Notes under the pieces: generated by a model
What the model saw: the letters and a program-made list of their open reading frames with translations, nothing else
Database searches by the model: none
Told to the model about the DNA's origin: nothing
Assembly: GCA_963847145.1 (NCBI GenBank)
Contig: CAWJYN010000007.1
Location: forward strand, 1,059,288 to 1,123,287
Source: JABFRJ01 sp963847145
Lineage (GTDB): Bacteria; Pseudomonadota; Alphaproteobacteria; Rhizobiales; Hyphomicrobiaceae
DNA length: 64,000 nt
Direction of reading: 5' to 3'
Program-made: the position numbers and the translations under genes
Shown here: positions 63,529-64,000 of the stretch, one piece after another
Numbering within the stretch: the first letter of the stretch is position 1
Layout: the number at the start of each line of letters is the position of its first letter

Positions 63529-64000
63529 CTACTCATCCACCACGCCATTGCTCAAAGTGCCAATGGCGGGACACGCCACATCAACCGTGTCGCCTGGGGC
63601 GAGCCACTGCGGTGGATCGAGCCTGCCGCCGGAGCCAGGTGGGGTGCCGGTGGCGATCAGATCGCCTGGCTCGAGGGTGGTGAAGGTGGAGATGTAAGCG
63701 ATGATGCGGGCGAAGGGAAAGGCGAGCGTGCCGGTGTTGCCGCGCTGGCGTTCCTCGCCGTTGACGTGGGTGGTGAGGGTGAGGTCGTTGAGCGGTGTCG
63801 CCGCACTCAGCGGGACAATCCAAGGACCAATGGAGCCGGTGCTCTCAAAGTTCTTACCCTGGGTGACATTGAACTTGCCGTGGCGGATCCAGTCGCGCAC
63901 GGAGCCTTCGTTCATGAGGGTGAGGCCGAAGATATGGCCGTGGGCGTCGGCTTCGGCGATGCGGCGTCGTTTGATGGCGCTTGCTGACGCCATGTTCGCC
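63529..64000 (-). CDS. Fumarylacetoacetate hydrolase-family protein (HpaG-like), 3' part cut by window end
   Basis: The last 155 or so residues of an FAH-fold enzyme; the frame runs off the right edge. Diagnostic segments are HIFGLTLMNEGSVRDWIRHG, KFNVTQGKNFESTGSIGPW and DLIATGTPPGSGGRLDPPQW. The N-terminal half with most metal ligands lies outside. In HpaG-type enzymes this is the isomerase/decarboxylase that follows HpaD cleavage, which fits the neighbour 36 bases downstream. Other FAH-family roles cannot be ruled out. Confidence 0.88.
   Translation of the reverse strand, partial: ANMASASAIKRRRIAEADAHGHIFGLTLMNEGSVRDWIRHGKFNVTQGKNFESTGSIGPWIVPLSAATPLNDLTLTTHVNGEERQRGNTGTLAFPFARIIAYISTFTTLEPGDLIATGTPPGSGGRLDPPQWLAPGDTVDVACPAIGTLSNGVVDE

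Overview
The window is high-GC DNA from an alphaproteobacterium, most likely in the order Hyphomicrobiales. The clues are an IalB-family exported protein, a DUF1127 gene divergent from a LysR gene, an ExoY/PssA-type sugar transferase, a moxR-DUF58-batA(DUF4159)-batB operon, and several families of short GC-rich palindromic repeats between genes. I see no tRNA, rRNA or CRISPR array. Nearly all of the window is chromosomal coding sequence; the only transposon trace is one decayed IS630-type fragment.

Layout. 1-2.9 kb: the 3' end of pheT, then three genes with catabolic flavour (intradiol ring-cleavage dioxygenase, HpaH-type hydratase, type II dehydroquinase). 3.1-10 kb: a YejA-like peptide-binding protein, IalB protein, MsrA, a small membrane protein, MepA endopeptidase and an acyl-CoA dehydrogenase. 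10.5-17.7 kb: a LuxR-type regulator whose receiver domain lacks the usual Asp, a sugar transferase, a repeat-rich region without a clear gene, DUF1127, LysR, a membrane protein, a pure RTX-repeat protein and a GNAT acetyltransferase. 17.7-29 kb is the most accessory stretch: a zinc-phospholipase-like/helix-hairpin-helix fusion, RsgA, a truncated second copy of the fusion gene joined to an IS630 remnant, an acyl-carrier-like protein without the carrier Ser, an NlpC/P60 - leucyl aminopeptidase pair, and a TIR / coiled-coil / membrane / 16xWD40 / TPR protein whose 3' end is broken by three frameshifts. 29-38 kb: a carboxymuconolactone-decarboxylase-like gene, then the moxR-bat operon, in which both large bat genes carry single-base indels. 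38.5-49.5 kb: a cytoplasmic molybdopterin oxidoreductase, a DUF1287 protein, an AEC permease, a Rieske oxygenase, a class III CoA-transferase and a frameshifted GMC oxidoreductase. 49.8-60.2 kb: PBP1A, a P450 with a small membrane partner, a 2-TM/beta-rich protein, an EamA permease, RuvB, a metallophosphoesterase, a Ni/Co exporter and a hexose-6-phosphate mutarotase. 60.4-64 kb: QuiC-type 3-dehydroshikimate dehydratase, an HpaD-type extradiol dioxygenase and the 3' part of an FAH-family (HpaG-like) gene.

How the genes fit together. The two ends of the window complement each other. Dehydroquinase (2.4 kb) plus 3-dehydroshikimate dehydratase (60.4 kb) would turn dehydroquinate into protocatechuate. 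The HpaD-like dioxygenase and HpaG-like isomerase (62.5-64 kb), with the HpaH-like hydratase (1.6 kb), are three steps of homoprotocatechuate-type meta cleavage. Rieske oxygenase, P450, CoA-transferase and acyl-CoA dehydrogenase add to a picture of a soil or water heterotroph that degrades aromatic compounds.

The strongest points for a second look are the clustered frameshifts (most equal to one extra base), the TIR-WD40 protein, the duplicated fusion gene cut by IS630, a palindromic repeat read in frame inside batA, the tandem palindromes before the LuxR gene, and a 125-bp repeat with perfect 14-bp inverted ends.
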